A program made the position numbers and the translations under genes. This document shows, in pieces, positions 1 through 6,948 of a stretch of DNA of 38,949 nt. Origin of the DNA: Streptomyces sp. MUM 178J (GTDB taxonomy: Bacteria; Actinomycetota; Actinomycetes; Streptomycetales; Streptomycetaceae); contig NZ_JADWYQ010000055.1 of the NCBI RefSeq assembly GCF_022414575.1, positions 1-38,949 of the forward strand, written 5' to 3'. The notes beneath the pieces are model-generated. The model saw nothing but the letters and a program-made list of their open reading frames with translations. It was not told the origin of the DNA and searched no databases. Positions within the stretch are counted from its first letter, which is position 1; each line of letters starts with the position of its first letter.

Positions 1-1
1 C

Positions 2-739
2 GGCCGCGAGACCGCGGCGGGGACCGGGGCCGCCGGACGCGGCGGCCGGCCGGAGGCCCCGTCCGCGGGCCGGACCGCGTCGCCGGCGGTCGGCTGGGCC
101 GCGGCCCCCGATCTGGGCACACCGGCCACCTTCGTACTGCTGCGGCACGGCGAGACGCCGCTCACCCCCGAGAAGCGGTTCTCAGGCAGCGGCGGCAGCG
201 ACCCCGCGTTGTCCGAGGCCGGCCGCCGCCAGGCGGAGGCCGTCGCCGCGGCGCTCGCCGCCCGCGGCACGATCCAGGAGATCGTCAGCTCGCCGCTCGC
301 CCGCTGCCGCGAGACCGCGGCGGCCGTCGCCGCACGCCTCGGTCTGGACGTGCGGATCGAAGACGGTCTGCGTGAGACGGACTTCGGCGCATGGGAGGGG
401 CTGACCTTCGCGGAGGTGAGGGAGAAGTACCCCTTTGACCTCGACGCCTGGCTCTCCTCGGCCAAGGCCGCCCCGAGCGGGGGAGGAGAGAGCTTCGCGA
501 CGGTCTCCCGCCGGGTCGCCGCCGTCCGCGACCGGCTGATCGCCGGGAGCGCCGGGCGCACGGTGCTGCTGGTCACCCATGTCACGCCGATCAAGACGCT
601 GGTCCGGCTGGCACTCGGCGCACCGCCGGAGTCGCTGTTCCGGATGGAGTTGTCGGCGGCGTCGCTGTCGGCCGTGGCGTACTACGCGGACGGCAACGCG
701 TCGGTGCGGCTGCTCAACGACACATCACATCTGCGCTGA
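2..739 (+). CDS. Bifunctional RNase H/acid phosphatase, C-terminal phosphatase half (5' end outside window)
   Basis: The open frame enters at the left edge without a start, so the gene is 5'-truncated by the window. About 40 Ala/Gly/Pro-rich linker residues precede a histidine-phosphatase (phosphoglycerate mutase/CobC-like) domain. The phosphohistidine motif RHGET is at 143-157. The second catalytic His lies in LLVTHVTP (His codon 578-580), and the ETDFGAWEG segment is typical of the family. In Streptomyces this linker-plus-phosphatase layout belongs to proteins with an N-terminal type I RNase H domain, such as SCO2299, which removes RNA from RNA/DNA hybrids and hydrolyses phosphomonoesters. 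The RNase H half is not visible, so the fusion is inferred. A stand-alone histidine phosphatase is possible but less likely, given the long linker. The stop is 13 bp before the acetyltransferase start. Confidence 0.85.
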   Translation, partial: GRETAAGTGAAGRGGRPEAPSAGRTASPAVGWAAAPDLGTPATFVLLRHGETPLTPEKRFSGSGGSDPALSEAGRRQAEAVAAALAARGTIQEIVSSPLARCRETAAAVAARLGLDVRIEDGLRETDFGAWEGLTFAEVREKYPFDLDAWLSSAKAAPSGGGESFATVSRRVAAVRDRLIAGSAGRTVLLVTHVTPIKTLVRLALGAPPESLFRMELSAASLSAVAYYADGNASVRLLNDTSHLR

Positions 740-752
740 GCGGCCGCCTGCC

Positions 753-1598
753 GTGCCCTGGCAACTGAGCGAGGACGTCGAGGAGTTCCGCCGCGAGGCG
801 GATGAGCATCTCGCGGCTGAGGCCGCCCGTGCCACCACACTGCTCACGGTCAGCGAGACGGTGCGGCGGCACGGCACACAGGTGTACGGGGGGCCTGCGT
901 GCTTCGGCTGGTGGCGACGGGGCCCCGGGGCGCCGGCCGAGGCCGCCTTCCTCCAGACGCCGCCCTGGCCGCCGGCCCTCGGACCGATGCCGGACCGTCT
1001 CGCGGCGGAACTGGCCGGGCAGCTGCGCAGCCGTGGTGCGCGGCTGCCCGGAGTCCGGGGCGGCGACCGGGCCGCGCGGGCGTTCGCCGACGCATGGGCG
1101 GGGCCGGGCGGCTGGCAGCTCACGGGCCGGATCCGCCTGTTCCGGCTGGGCGCCCTGACCCCGCCGCACCCCGCCCCGCCGGGCCGCGCGCGCCAGGCGT
1201 CCGGTGCGGACCTGGACTTGGCGGCGTCCTGGCTGAGGGAGTTCGCGGCGGCCGTCGGCGTAACGCACGCCATGGACTACGCGCAGTTCGCGGAACAGCG
1301 CATCGCCGAGGGCAGTCTGCACCTGTGGGAGAGACCGGACGGCCGCCCGGTCTCCATGGCCGCCCATTCGACGCCGCTCGCGGGCCAGTCCCGCATCTCG
1401 CACGTCTACACCCCGCCCCCGCTGCGCGGCCGGGGATACGCCGCCGGGGCCACGGCGGCCGTCACCCGCGCCGCCCTGGCGGTGGGCGCGCAACAGGTCC
1501 TGCTCTTCACGGACCTGGCCAATCCCACGAGCAACGCGCTCTACCAGCGCCTGGGCTACCGCCCGCTGGCGGACCACGCGGAGATCGCCTTCCTCTGA
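753..1598 (+). CDS. GNAT family N-acetyltransferase (281 aa)
   Basis: Likely transfers an acetyl group from acetyl-CoA to an amine; the substrate is unknown. The C-terminal third carries the GNAT fold signature. Motif A is SHVYTPPPLRGRGYAAG, with RGRGYA as the pyrophosphate-binding loop, near residue 220. Motif B is NPTSNALYQRLGYRPL. The N-terminal 180 residues are less conserved and resemble the helical N-terminal regions of two-part GNAT proteins. The GTG at 753 is chosen because it lies 13 bp after the previous stop in the frame with the expected codon pattern; no clear Shine-Dalgarno sequence is visible, so translational coupling to the phosphatase gene is likely. The stop is followed at once by a hexanucleotide repeat that also marks where the convergent aldolase fragment ends. 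Confidence 0.75.
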   Translation: MPWQLSEDVEEFRREADEHLAAEAARATTLLTVSETVRRHGTQVYGGPACFGWWRRGPGAPAEAAFLQTPPWPPALGPMPDRLAAELAGQLRSRGARLPGVRGGDRAARAFADAWAGPGGWQLTGRIRLFRLGALTPPHPAPPGRARQASGADLDLAASWLREFAAAVGVTHAMDYAQFAEQRIAEGSLHLWERPDGRPVSMAAHSTPLAGQSRISHVYTPPPLRGRGYAAGATAAVTRAALAVGAQQVLLFTDLANPTSNALYQRLGYRPLADHAEIAFL

Positions 1599-1626
1599 CC
1601 CGCACCCGCACCCGCACCCGCACCCG
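1599..1626. repeat. Hexanucleotide tandem repeat (CGCACC)n
   Basis: Four perfect CGCACC units plus partial ends follow the acetyltransferase stop. On the minus strand the repeat reads as alternating Val-Arg codons. It sits exactly where recognisable KDPG-aldolase sequence stops. Confidence 0.9.
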
Positions 1627-1908
1627 TTCGGTCCACCCGGGACTCACCAGAAACCGAGCCCCGGCAGCCGTCGCCGCCGCCACGCCTTCCGCCGAGACGA
1701 CCGTCCCCGCACCGACGACCGTCTTGGGCGCCTCCGCCGAGATCTCCCGGATCGCGTCCAGCGCGACGGGCGTCCGCAACGGGACCTCGATTGCCGACAG
1801 CCCCCCGGCCGTCAGCGCCCGCGCGAGCGGCACGGCGTCATGGACGTCGTCGACGACCACGACGGGGAGGACGAGGGAGAGCTCCAGAACAGAGGAGGAG
1901 TCGGCCAT
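1624..1908 (-). pseudogene. eda: KDPG/KHG aldolase, N-terminal 95-residue fragment
   Basis: Bifunctional 2-keto-3-deoxy-6-phosphogluconate / 4-hydroxy-2-oxoglutarate aldolases are trimeric class I aldolases of about 210 residues. This frame matches their N-terminal half: LPVVVVDD, the catalytic-Glu strand IEVPLRTP, VVGAGTV, and ARFLVSPGW. After the residues GWTER the frame enters the CGCACC repeat, reads Val-Arg repeats, and continues as antisense of the acetyltransferase. The second half, including the Schiff-base Lys of the usual KFFPA motif, is absent, so the product should be inactive as an aldolase. The ATG at 1908 is preferred over 1917 because GAGGATGG lies just upstream. The most likely cause is a deletion or repeat-mediated rearrangement that removed the 3' half. 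Confidence 0.8.
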
Positions 1909-1996
1909 GCGCGCCATCCTCGCGTGCCGCGTACTTCACGGCACGCAGCGGCCATTGCGTCATGTGCAACTGCCTGCTGCCGCACGGCCCGAGCGG

Positions 1997-2803
1997 TCAG
2001 TGGATCTCCCTGACCACCACGTCCAGCGCCCACGCCTTCCCCGGCTTCGCCGGAGGCTCCGCTTCCACCACATGGCCCAGGTCGCGCAGCGCCTCCACCA
2101 GCTCCGCCGGGTCCGCGGGGCTGGAGCCGGACTCCAGGAGGCTGCGGACGATGCGTCCCTTCGTGGCCTTGTTGAAGTGGCTGACCACCGAGCGCTTCTC
2201 GACGCCGGTCGCCTCGTCGAGCTGCGCGTGCAGCACCCGCACCGTGGCCGTACGGCCCGCGACCTCCCCCCTGGGCCGCCAGGCCGTCGTGTACGCGGAG
2301 GAGCGCAGGTCCAGCACCAGGCCGTCGCCCGCCGCCTCGGGCAGCACGGAGGCCATCGGGCCCCGCCAGTGCGCGCCCAGGGCGCCAAGGCCGGGCAGCT
2401 TCACGCCCATCGAGCAGCGGTAGGACGGAATCCGGTCGTCGATCCGGACCGCACCCCAGAGGCCCGAGAACACCAGCAGCGACCGGCGGGCACGGCGGCG
2501 GGCCTGGTCCGACAACGCGGCCAGGTCCAGGGCGTCGTACAGCACGCCCGTGTAGATCTCCCCCGCCGGACGGGTGCCCGCGGTCCTCAGCTGCGCGTTC
2601 TTGGCGATCTCGCCCCGCAGGCCCTCGCTCAGCCCCAGGACGTCCCGTGCCTTGTCCTCATCGGCGGAGCACAGCTCGACCAGCTCGTCCAGCACCGCGG
2701 CGCGCGCCTCGGCCAGACCCGGCAGCGACAGGGACTCAGGCTTCAGCGCGGCCCCGCGCCCGGACGCGGCCTTTCCCTCCGACGGCGGCAACAGCACGAG
2801 CAC
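1997..2803 (-). CDS. yaaA: Peroxide stress protein YaaA family (DUF328, 268 aa)
   Basis: YaaA family proteins limit intracellular free iron and oxidative damage during peroxide stress in E. coli, and a DNA-binding fold has been described for the family. Visible family features are the N-terminal LLPPSEGK, YTGVLYDAL, FSGLWGAVRIDDRIP near residues 110-125, YRCSMG, and FNKATKGRIVRSLL near residues 210-225. Length is normal. The GTG at 2803 is chosen because GAAGGAGA lies 7 nt upstream; an upstream ATG at 2824 would place that ribosome-binding site inside the gene. It is transcribed away from the 29-bp repeat tract and toward the truncated aldolase, with which it may be cotranscribed. Confidence 0.85.
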   Translation of the reverse strand: MLVLLPPSEGKAASGRGAALKPESLSLPGLAEARAAVLDELVELCSADEDKARDVLGLSEGLRGEIAKNAQLRTAGTRPAGEIYTGVLYDALDLAALSDQARRRARRSLLVFSGLWGAVRIDDRIPSYRCSMGVKLPGLGALGAHWRGPMASVLPEAAGDGLVLDLRSSAYTTAWRPRGEVAGRTATVRVLHAQLDEATGVEKRSVVSHFNKATKGRIVRSLLESGSSPADPAELVEALRDLGHVVEAEPPAKPGKAWALDVVVREIH

Positions 2804-2971
2804 GGTGATCTCTCCTTCGTACATACGGGGACGGGGGTGCGGCCCCGCGCCAGCCTACGGCCCCGTGGGCGCGGTTCCGGCGGTCCCACCGGCCAGGGGC
2901 GTGCGCCCGCCGGTGCGTCGAGCCCGGCCAGGGGCGTGCTGCCGGGCCTGCGCCGACCGCACGGGCCCCCA

Positions 2972-3232
2972 GTGTGCTGCCCCAGGCGTGCCGTCCCCGG
3001 CGTGCTGCCCTCAGCGTCCCGGCCTCCGGCGTGCTGCCCTCAGCGTCCCGGCCTCCGGCGTGCTGCCCTCAGCGTCCCGGCCTCCGGCGTGCTGCCCTCA
3101 GCGTCCCGGCCTCCGGCGTGCTGCCCTCAGCGTCCCGGCCTCCGGCGTGCTGCCCTCAGCGTCCCGGCCTCCGGCGTGCTGCCCTCAGCGTCCCGGCCCC
3201 CGGCGTGCTGCCCTCGGCGTCCCGGCCTCCGG
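2972..3232. repeat. 29-bp minisatellite, about 8-9 tandem copies
   Basis: Unit starts fall at 3001, 3030, 3059, 3088, 3117, 3146, 3175 and 3204, exactly 29 bp apart, with a diverged copy at 2972. The first six are essentially identical and the last two differ by a few bases. Degenerate fragments continue to about 3310. The unit contains GCTGCCC and CGTCCCGG. Twenty-nine is not a multiple of three, so open frames through it change phase every copy and are not meaningful. This is the divergent intergenic region (2804-3341) between yaaA and the RNB gene. There are no unique spacers, so it is not CRISPR. Confidence 0.95.
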
Positions 3233-3329
3233 CTCGCGCTCCCTCCCGGCCCCCGGCGTGCCGCCCCCCTGGCTCGCGCTTCCGGCGCGCCGATCGCGCT
3301 CCCGGCGTGCCGACCGACCACGCCCGCCA

Positions 3330-3341
3330 TACGCTCGGTCC
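3330..3341 (+). promoter_or_regulatory. Candidate leaderless -10 (TACGCT) for the RNB gene
   Basis: TACGCT at 3330-3335 fits TANNNT and ends six bases before the ATG at 3342. No Shine-Dalgarno sequence is present. This is the arrangement expected for a leaderless actinobacterial transcript. No convincing -35 is seen. Confidence 0.4.
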
Positions 3342-4784
3342 ATGCCCCGCCGCCATCTGCACACCGCGGGCGCAGCCAAGGCCCCGCTCCGGTCCGCCCT
3401 GCGCACGCTGCGCACGGCGCTCGACCTCCCCGGCGCCTTCCCACCCGAGGCCCTCGCCGAGGCGGACGCCGCCGCCGTGGCGCCGCGGCTCCCCGACCGG
3501 GACGTCACCGACCTCCCCCTCTTCACCGTCGACCCGCCCGGCTCCACGGACCTCGACCAGGCCATGCACCTCGCCCGCGCACCCCACGGCGGCTACACCG
3601 TCCACTACGCCATCGCCGACGTCGCCGCCTTCGTCGCGCCCGGCGGGGCGCTCGACACCGAGGCCCACCGCCGGGTGACGACCCTGTACTTCCCCGACGG
3701 GAGGATTCCGCTCCACCCGCCCGCCCTGTCCGAAGGAGCGGCCAGCCTGCTCCCCGGTCAGACCGCGCCCGCCCTGCTGTGGCGGATCGACCTCGACGCG
3801 GACGGCCGCACCGTGCGGACCGAGGTGCGCAGAGCCCTCGTACGCAGCAGAGCCCGCCTCGACTACGCGGGCGTCCAGCGGCAGATCGACGCCGACACGG
3901 CCGAGGAGCCCCTCGCGCTCCTCGCCGTGATCGGCCGGCTGCGGGAGCGGCTGGAGATCGCGCGCGGCGGCATCTCGCTCTCCGTCCCGGAGCAGGAGAT
4001 CGTGGAACGGGCGGGCTCGTACGACCTGGAGTTCCGCGCCCCGCTCGCCGCCGAGGGCTGGAATGCCCAGATCTCCCTGCTCACCGGCATGGCCGCCGCC
4101 GATCTGATGGCCGCCTCCGGCACCGGCATCCTGCGCACCCTGCCCACGGCCCCGGACGGCGCGGTGGCCCGGCTGCGGCGCACCGCCACGGCCCTGCGCA
4201 TCGACTGGCCGCACCATGTCTCCTACGCGGATCTCATCCGCTCGCTCGACCCGCGCGAGCCGCGCTGCGCCGCGTTCCTCCAGGAGTGCACCACCCTGCT
4301 GCGCGGCGCGGGCTACTCCGTCTTCACCGGCGGCACACTCCCCTCGCCGTCCGTGCACGCCGCCGTGGCCGACGAGTACACGCACTGCACCGCCCCGCTG
4401 CGACGGCTCGTCGACCGCTACGCGGGCGAGCTGTGCGTGGCGGCCGTCGGCGGACGGGAGCCTGCCGAGTGGGTGACGGCGGCGCTGGACGCACTGCCGA
4501 AGGAGATGGAGGCCGGCGCGCGGCGCGCCAACGCCGTCGAACGCGAGTGCGTCGACATCGTCGAGGCGGCGCTGCTGAAGGACCGGCTCGGGGAGACCTT
4601 CGAGGCCTGCGTGGTGGATGTCCGGGACGGCGACCCGGCCGTGGGCACCGCCCAGTTGGCGGACCCGGCCGTGGTGGGCCGCATCGAGAGCGGGGACGGC
4701 CCGCTGCCGCTCGGGGAGCGGATGCCGGTACGGCTCATCGAGGCGGACCCGGGTCGACAGAAGGTGCTGTTCGCACCCGTGTGA
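3342..4784 (+). CDS. RNB (RNase II/R family) domain ribonuclease (480 aa)
   Basis: A 3'-5' exoribonuclease-type catalytic domain of the RNase II family. The metal-binding region DPPGSTDLDQA lies near residues 65-75, followed by HYAIADVAAFV, TTLYFPDGRIPLHPPALSEGAASL, and the C-terminal catalytic segment EYTHCTAPLRRLVDRY. The protein is shorter than RNase R or RNase II because N-terminal cold-shock and C-terminal S1 domains are not obvious; short RNB proteins like this are common in actinobacteria. The ATG at 3342 is taken because the -10-like TACGCT sits six bases before it and upstream frames run into the minisatellite. The 3' end overlaps the convergent membrane-protein gene by 50 bp. Confidence 0.85.
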   Translation: MPRRHLHTAGAAKAPLRSALRTLRTALDLPGAFPPEALAEADAAAVAPRLPDRDVTDLPLFTVDPPGSTDLDQAMHLARAPHGGYTVHYAIADVAAFVAPGGALDTEAHRRVTTLYFPDGRIPLHPPALSEGAASLLPGQTAPALLWRIDLDADGRTVRTEVRRALVRSRARLDYAGVQRQIDADTAEEPLALLAVIGRLRERLEIARGGISLSVPEQEIVERAGSYDLEFRAPLAAEGWNAQISLLTGMAAADLMAASGTGILRTLPTAPDGAVARLRRTATALRIDWPHHVSYADLIRSLDPREPRCAAFLQECTTLLRGAGYSVFTGGTLPSPSVHAAVADEYTHCTAPLRRLVDRYAGELCVAAVGGREPAEWVTAALDALPKEMEAGARRANAVERECVDIVEAALLKDRLGETFEACVVDVRDGDPAVGTAQLADPAVVGRIESGDGPLPLGERMPVRLIEADPGRQKVLFAPV

Positions 4785-5367
4785 GCGCCGCGACGACCGC
4801 ACCCGGGTCATCCGCGTGGAACCGCACCGTGCTCGCGCTGCCCCGCCGCCCCAGCGGCCGTACGAAGCCGACCGGACGGGCCAGTTCGACGGCGACCGTC
4901 GTCTGCCCCGCGACGACCACGTCCAGCGTCCCGCCGGCGTCCCCGTCGCAGTGCTGGACCAGCCGCCCCTCCGGGTAGCGGCGCTCGACACGGGCCCGCA
5001 CGACGTCCCCGGCCGCGATCCGCAGGTCGAACAGCGCGCCGTAGCGGATGCGGAGCGAGCCGTCCGCGCCCACCACATGGGGCCGGGTGACACAGGAAGC
5101 GTGCAGTGCCAGCAGCAGCACGATCCCGTACACATCGACCACCAGCACGACGGCGTGCACCAGCGGCCAGGGGATCAGCACCGCAAGCGCGACCGTCTCG
5201 ATCACCGACACGAACACAAAGCCCCACATCATCGCGGTCTGCGGCCCCGTGTAGACGGCCGCGAACGCCCCCCGCCCCACGCCGTGCCGCCGCCGCAGCA
5301 GCCACAGCACGAGGCTGTACAGCGCCCGCACCTCGTGGACCAGCAGCCTGCGCAGTACGACGCTCAC
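4735..5367 (-). CDS. Hypothetical integral membrane protein (210 aa)
   Basis: The N-terminal 40 residues are basic (LRRLLVHEV, LLRRRHG). Two or three hydrophobic segments follow, around residues 45-95 (MMWGFVFVSVIETVALAVL and VVDVYGIVLLLALHASCV), then a soluble C-terminal half of beta-rich character. No enzymatic motif is recognised. Its start overlaps the MerR stop by four bases (ATGA, 5364-5367), so the two are almost certainly cotranscribed and translationally coupled, making it a probable target or partner of that regulator. The 3' end overlaps the RNB gene on the other strand, so read-through transcription from either side would produce antisense RNA. Confidence 0.75.
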   Translation of the reverse strand: MSVVLRRLLVHEVRALYSLVLWLLRRRHGVGRGAFAAVYTGPQTAMMWGFVFVSVIETVALAVLIPWPLVHAVVLVVDVYGIVLLLALHASCVTRPHVVGADGSLRIRYGALFDLRIAAGDVVRARVERRYPEGRLVQHCDGDAGGTLDVVVAGQTTVAVELARPVGFVRPLGRRGSASTVRFHADDPGAVVAALTRVRTAPSVDPGPPR

Positions 5368-6173
5368 TTCGCCCCCCTCGCCCGCCCCGCGGCCCCGTTC
5401 GTCCGCCCCGCGGCCCGCCCGGCGAGCACCGCCAGCATCCGCCGTACGGCCGCGGCCTGCGCGGGCGCGAAGTCCGCGAGGAACGCTTCCCCGAACGGCC
5501 CGCCGACCTGCGCCGCCGCCCCGTCGCCCATCAGCTCCAGCAGCCCGTCCGGCATGCTCGCGGCCAGCGCGTCGCCCAGCGGCACGACCCTGGGGTCGTC
5601 AGCCTCCGCCCCGGCGAGGTCGTCCAGGCGCGCGTACAGCTCCCGGACCCCCTGTACGGCGTCGGGGTCCTCCGCGTACGGCCGCAGCGCCGCGAACAGC
5701 CGCCCTCGCTGCTCCTCGTCCACGATGCCGTCCAGCAGTGCCAGATGAGCCCGGTCCTTGGCTGCCATCGGGGAGTCGGAGGGCCCCAGCTCCGCCAGCA
5801 GCCCGGCCAGCTCGGGGGAGACCGGCCCCTCGGGAGGCAGACGCCCCTCCCGCGCCTGCTTCATCAGCTCGCCGAGCCGCGCCCGCCGCTCGGCGAGGGC
5901 GGCCTCCTGCCTGGCCAGATCGTCGTCCAGCTCCTCCAGCACCTCGGCCAGCTCCCGCCCGGCGTCGTCCGCGAGGACGTCCCGCACCTCCGCCAGTCCC
6001 ATCCCCAGCTCGGTCAGCCGCCGCACCCGCGCCAGGACCACGGCATGCCGCAGCCCGTAGTCCCGGTACCCGTTGGACAGCCGGTCGGGCTCCGGCAGCA
6101 GCCCGAGCTGCCCGTAGTGCCGCACGGCACGCGGTGTGACGCCGACGAGCGCGGCGATCTCCGAGATCCTCAT
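5364..6173 (-). CDS. MerR family transcriptional regulator (269 aa)
   Basis: The N-terminal winged-helix HTH starts at once: RISEIAALVGVTPRAVRHYGQLGLL, then the wing sequence NGYRDYGLRHAVVL, within residues 2-55. A coiled-coil dimerisation helix rich in Glu/Leu/Arg spans roughly residues 75-115 (ELAEVLEELDDDLARQEAALAERRARL). The C-terminal 150 residues form an unrecognised helical effector domain with no Cys-based metal site, suggesting an organic ligand or another signal. The ATG at 6173 is preferred over the in-frame codon at 6215 because the HTH begins there and a 19-bp-spacer promoter ends just upstream. It forms an operon with the overlapping membrane-protein gene. Confidence 0.88.
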   Translation of the reverse strand: MRISEIAALVGVTPRAVRHYGQLGLLPEPDRLSNGYRDYGLRHAVVLARVRRLTELGMGLAEVRDVLADDAGRELAEVLEELDDDLARQEAALAERRARLGELMKQAREGRLPPEGPVSPELAGLLAELGPSDSPMAAKDRAHLALLDGIVDEEQRGRLFAALRPYAEDPDAVQGVRELYARLDDLAGAEADDPRVVPLGDALAASMPDGLLELMGDGAAAQVGGPFGEAFLADFAPAQAAAVRRMLAVLAGRAAGRTNGAAGRARGAK

Positions 6174-6180
6174 GCCCCTC

Positions 6181-6211
6181 AGTACAAACCGTGACGCCGC
6201 GGCAGGGTCAA
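6181..6211 (-). promoter_or_regulatory. MerR-type promoter with 19-bp spacer, probable autoregulatory site
   Basis: On the minus strand TTGACC (6211-6206) and TGTACT (6186-6181) are separated by exactly 19 bp, longer than the usual 17. Overlong spacers are the hallmark of promoters activated by MerR proteins through DNA untwisting. The -10 ends seven bases before the ATG at 6173, so the transcript may be leaderless, although GAGGGG also lies there. Confidence 0.6.
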
Positions 6212-6243
6212 GCACCGCGCACCCGGCGTCCCCGCATGCCAGG

Positions 6244-6249
6244 TAGCAT
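6244..6249 (+). promoter_or_regulatory. Candidate -10 (TAGCAT) of rnpB
   Basis: TAGCAT lies about 10 nt before the inferred 5' end of RNase P RNA. A matching -35 is weak. The site is back to back with the MerR promoter. Confidence 0.4.
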
Positions 6250-6258
6250 GTCAGTCAC

Positions 6259-6673
6259 GGCAGACGAGCCGGGCGGACGGCCGCGTGGAGATCCCCTCCG
6301 GATCTCCCCGAGGAACGTCCGGGCTCCACAGGGCAGGGTGGTGGCTAACGGCCACCCGGGGTGACCCGCGGGACAGTGCCACAGAAAACAGACCGCCGGG
6401 GACTTCCACGTCCCCGGTAAGGGTGAAACGGCGGTGTAAGAGACCACCAGCGCCTGAGGTGACTCAGGCGGCTCGGTAAACCCCACCCGGAGCAAGGTCA
6501 AAAGGGGACGCCCCGGCGTCCCTGCGCGGACGACCGAGGGCTGCCCGCCCGAGTCCGCGGGTAGACCGCACGAGACCGGCGGCAACGCCGGTCCTAGATG
6601 GATGGCCGTCTCCCCGGCCGCCGCGAGGCGACCGGGTGACAGAACCCGGCGTACAGCCCGACTCGTCTGCCGC
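6259..6673 (+). ncRNA. rnpB: RNase P RNA, bacterial type A
   Basis: The catalytic RNA that matures the 5' ends of tRNAs. The ends pair as helix P1: GGCAGACGAG at 6259-6268 with CTCGTCTGCC at 6662-6671. Conserved core elements in order are GAGGAACGTCCGGGCTC near 6310 (the CR-I region), CAGGGTGGTGGCTAACGGCC, GACAGTGCCACAGAAAACAG (CR-II), GGTAAGGGTGAAACG, GTAAGAGACCACCAGCGCC, TAAACCCCACCCGGAGCAAG (CR-III), TAGATGGATGGCCGTC, and ACAGAACCCGGCGTACAGCC (CR-V). About 415 nt is typical for Streptomyces. The exact 5' and 3' ends are inferred from the P1 pairing. Confidence 0.97.
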
Positions 6674-6686
6674 CCCTTCGGGGGCA

Positions 6687-6732
6687 GGCCCCTGACCTGG
6701 CGTTTTGCCTGGGCAAGGGCCACTTTTCGTTT
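6687..6732 (+). terminator. Probable intrinsic terminator of rnpB
   Basis: The arms 6687-6700 and 6708-6721 form an imperfect 14-bp stem over a short CGTTTTG loop, followed by ACTTTTCGTTT. A shorter hairpin with a TTCG loop (about 6667-6687) overlaps the rnpB 3' end. Confidence 0.55.
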
Positions 6733-6948
6733 CAGGGTGCGAGTGATCGTTGCTCACTCTTTGTAGCTGTTTCCGGGGTTTCTCAGCGCTGTGTGGCGAT
6801 CCTGTGGCGGTGGTGGCGGCCTATCTGCGCCGGCAGCGTCCGGCACTTCGGGCGCACGATAGCTCCGGCCGCCCTGGCGGACGCACAGGCCGCCTGCGGA
6901 TCTACTCCATCGTGCCTGGTGGGGGCGGCCGGGGGCCCAGAGCGGAAA
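6733..6948. other. Intergenic region at left edge of accessory island
   Basis: No convincing gene is seen between the rnpB terminator and the JmjC stop. It contains one good inverted repeat: GAGTGA and TCACTC, arms 6741-6746 and 6754-6759, seven-base loop, followed by TTTG. That could be a terminator or an AGTGA-N-TCAC type (BldD-like) operator. The base composition and the loss of core synteny suggest that the left junction of the inserted segment lies here. Confidence 0.4.

Noticed and set aside
2972..3232. Regular 29-bp direct repeats as a CRISPR array
   Set aside because: Copies abut with no unique spacers and there are no cas genes nearby; this is a minisatellite.
899..4978. 1359-codon plus-strand open frame
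   Set aside because: It runs across several genes on both strands and through the 29-bp repeats; it is a stop-poor shadow frame of GC-rich DNA.
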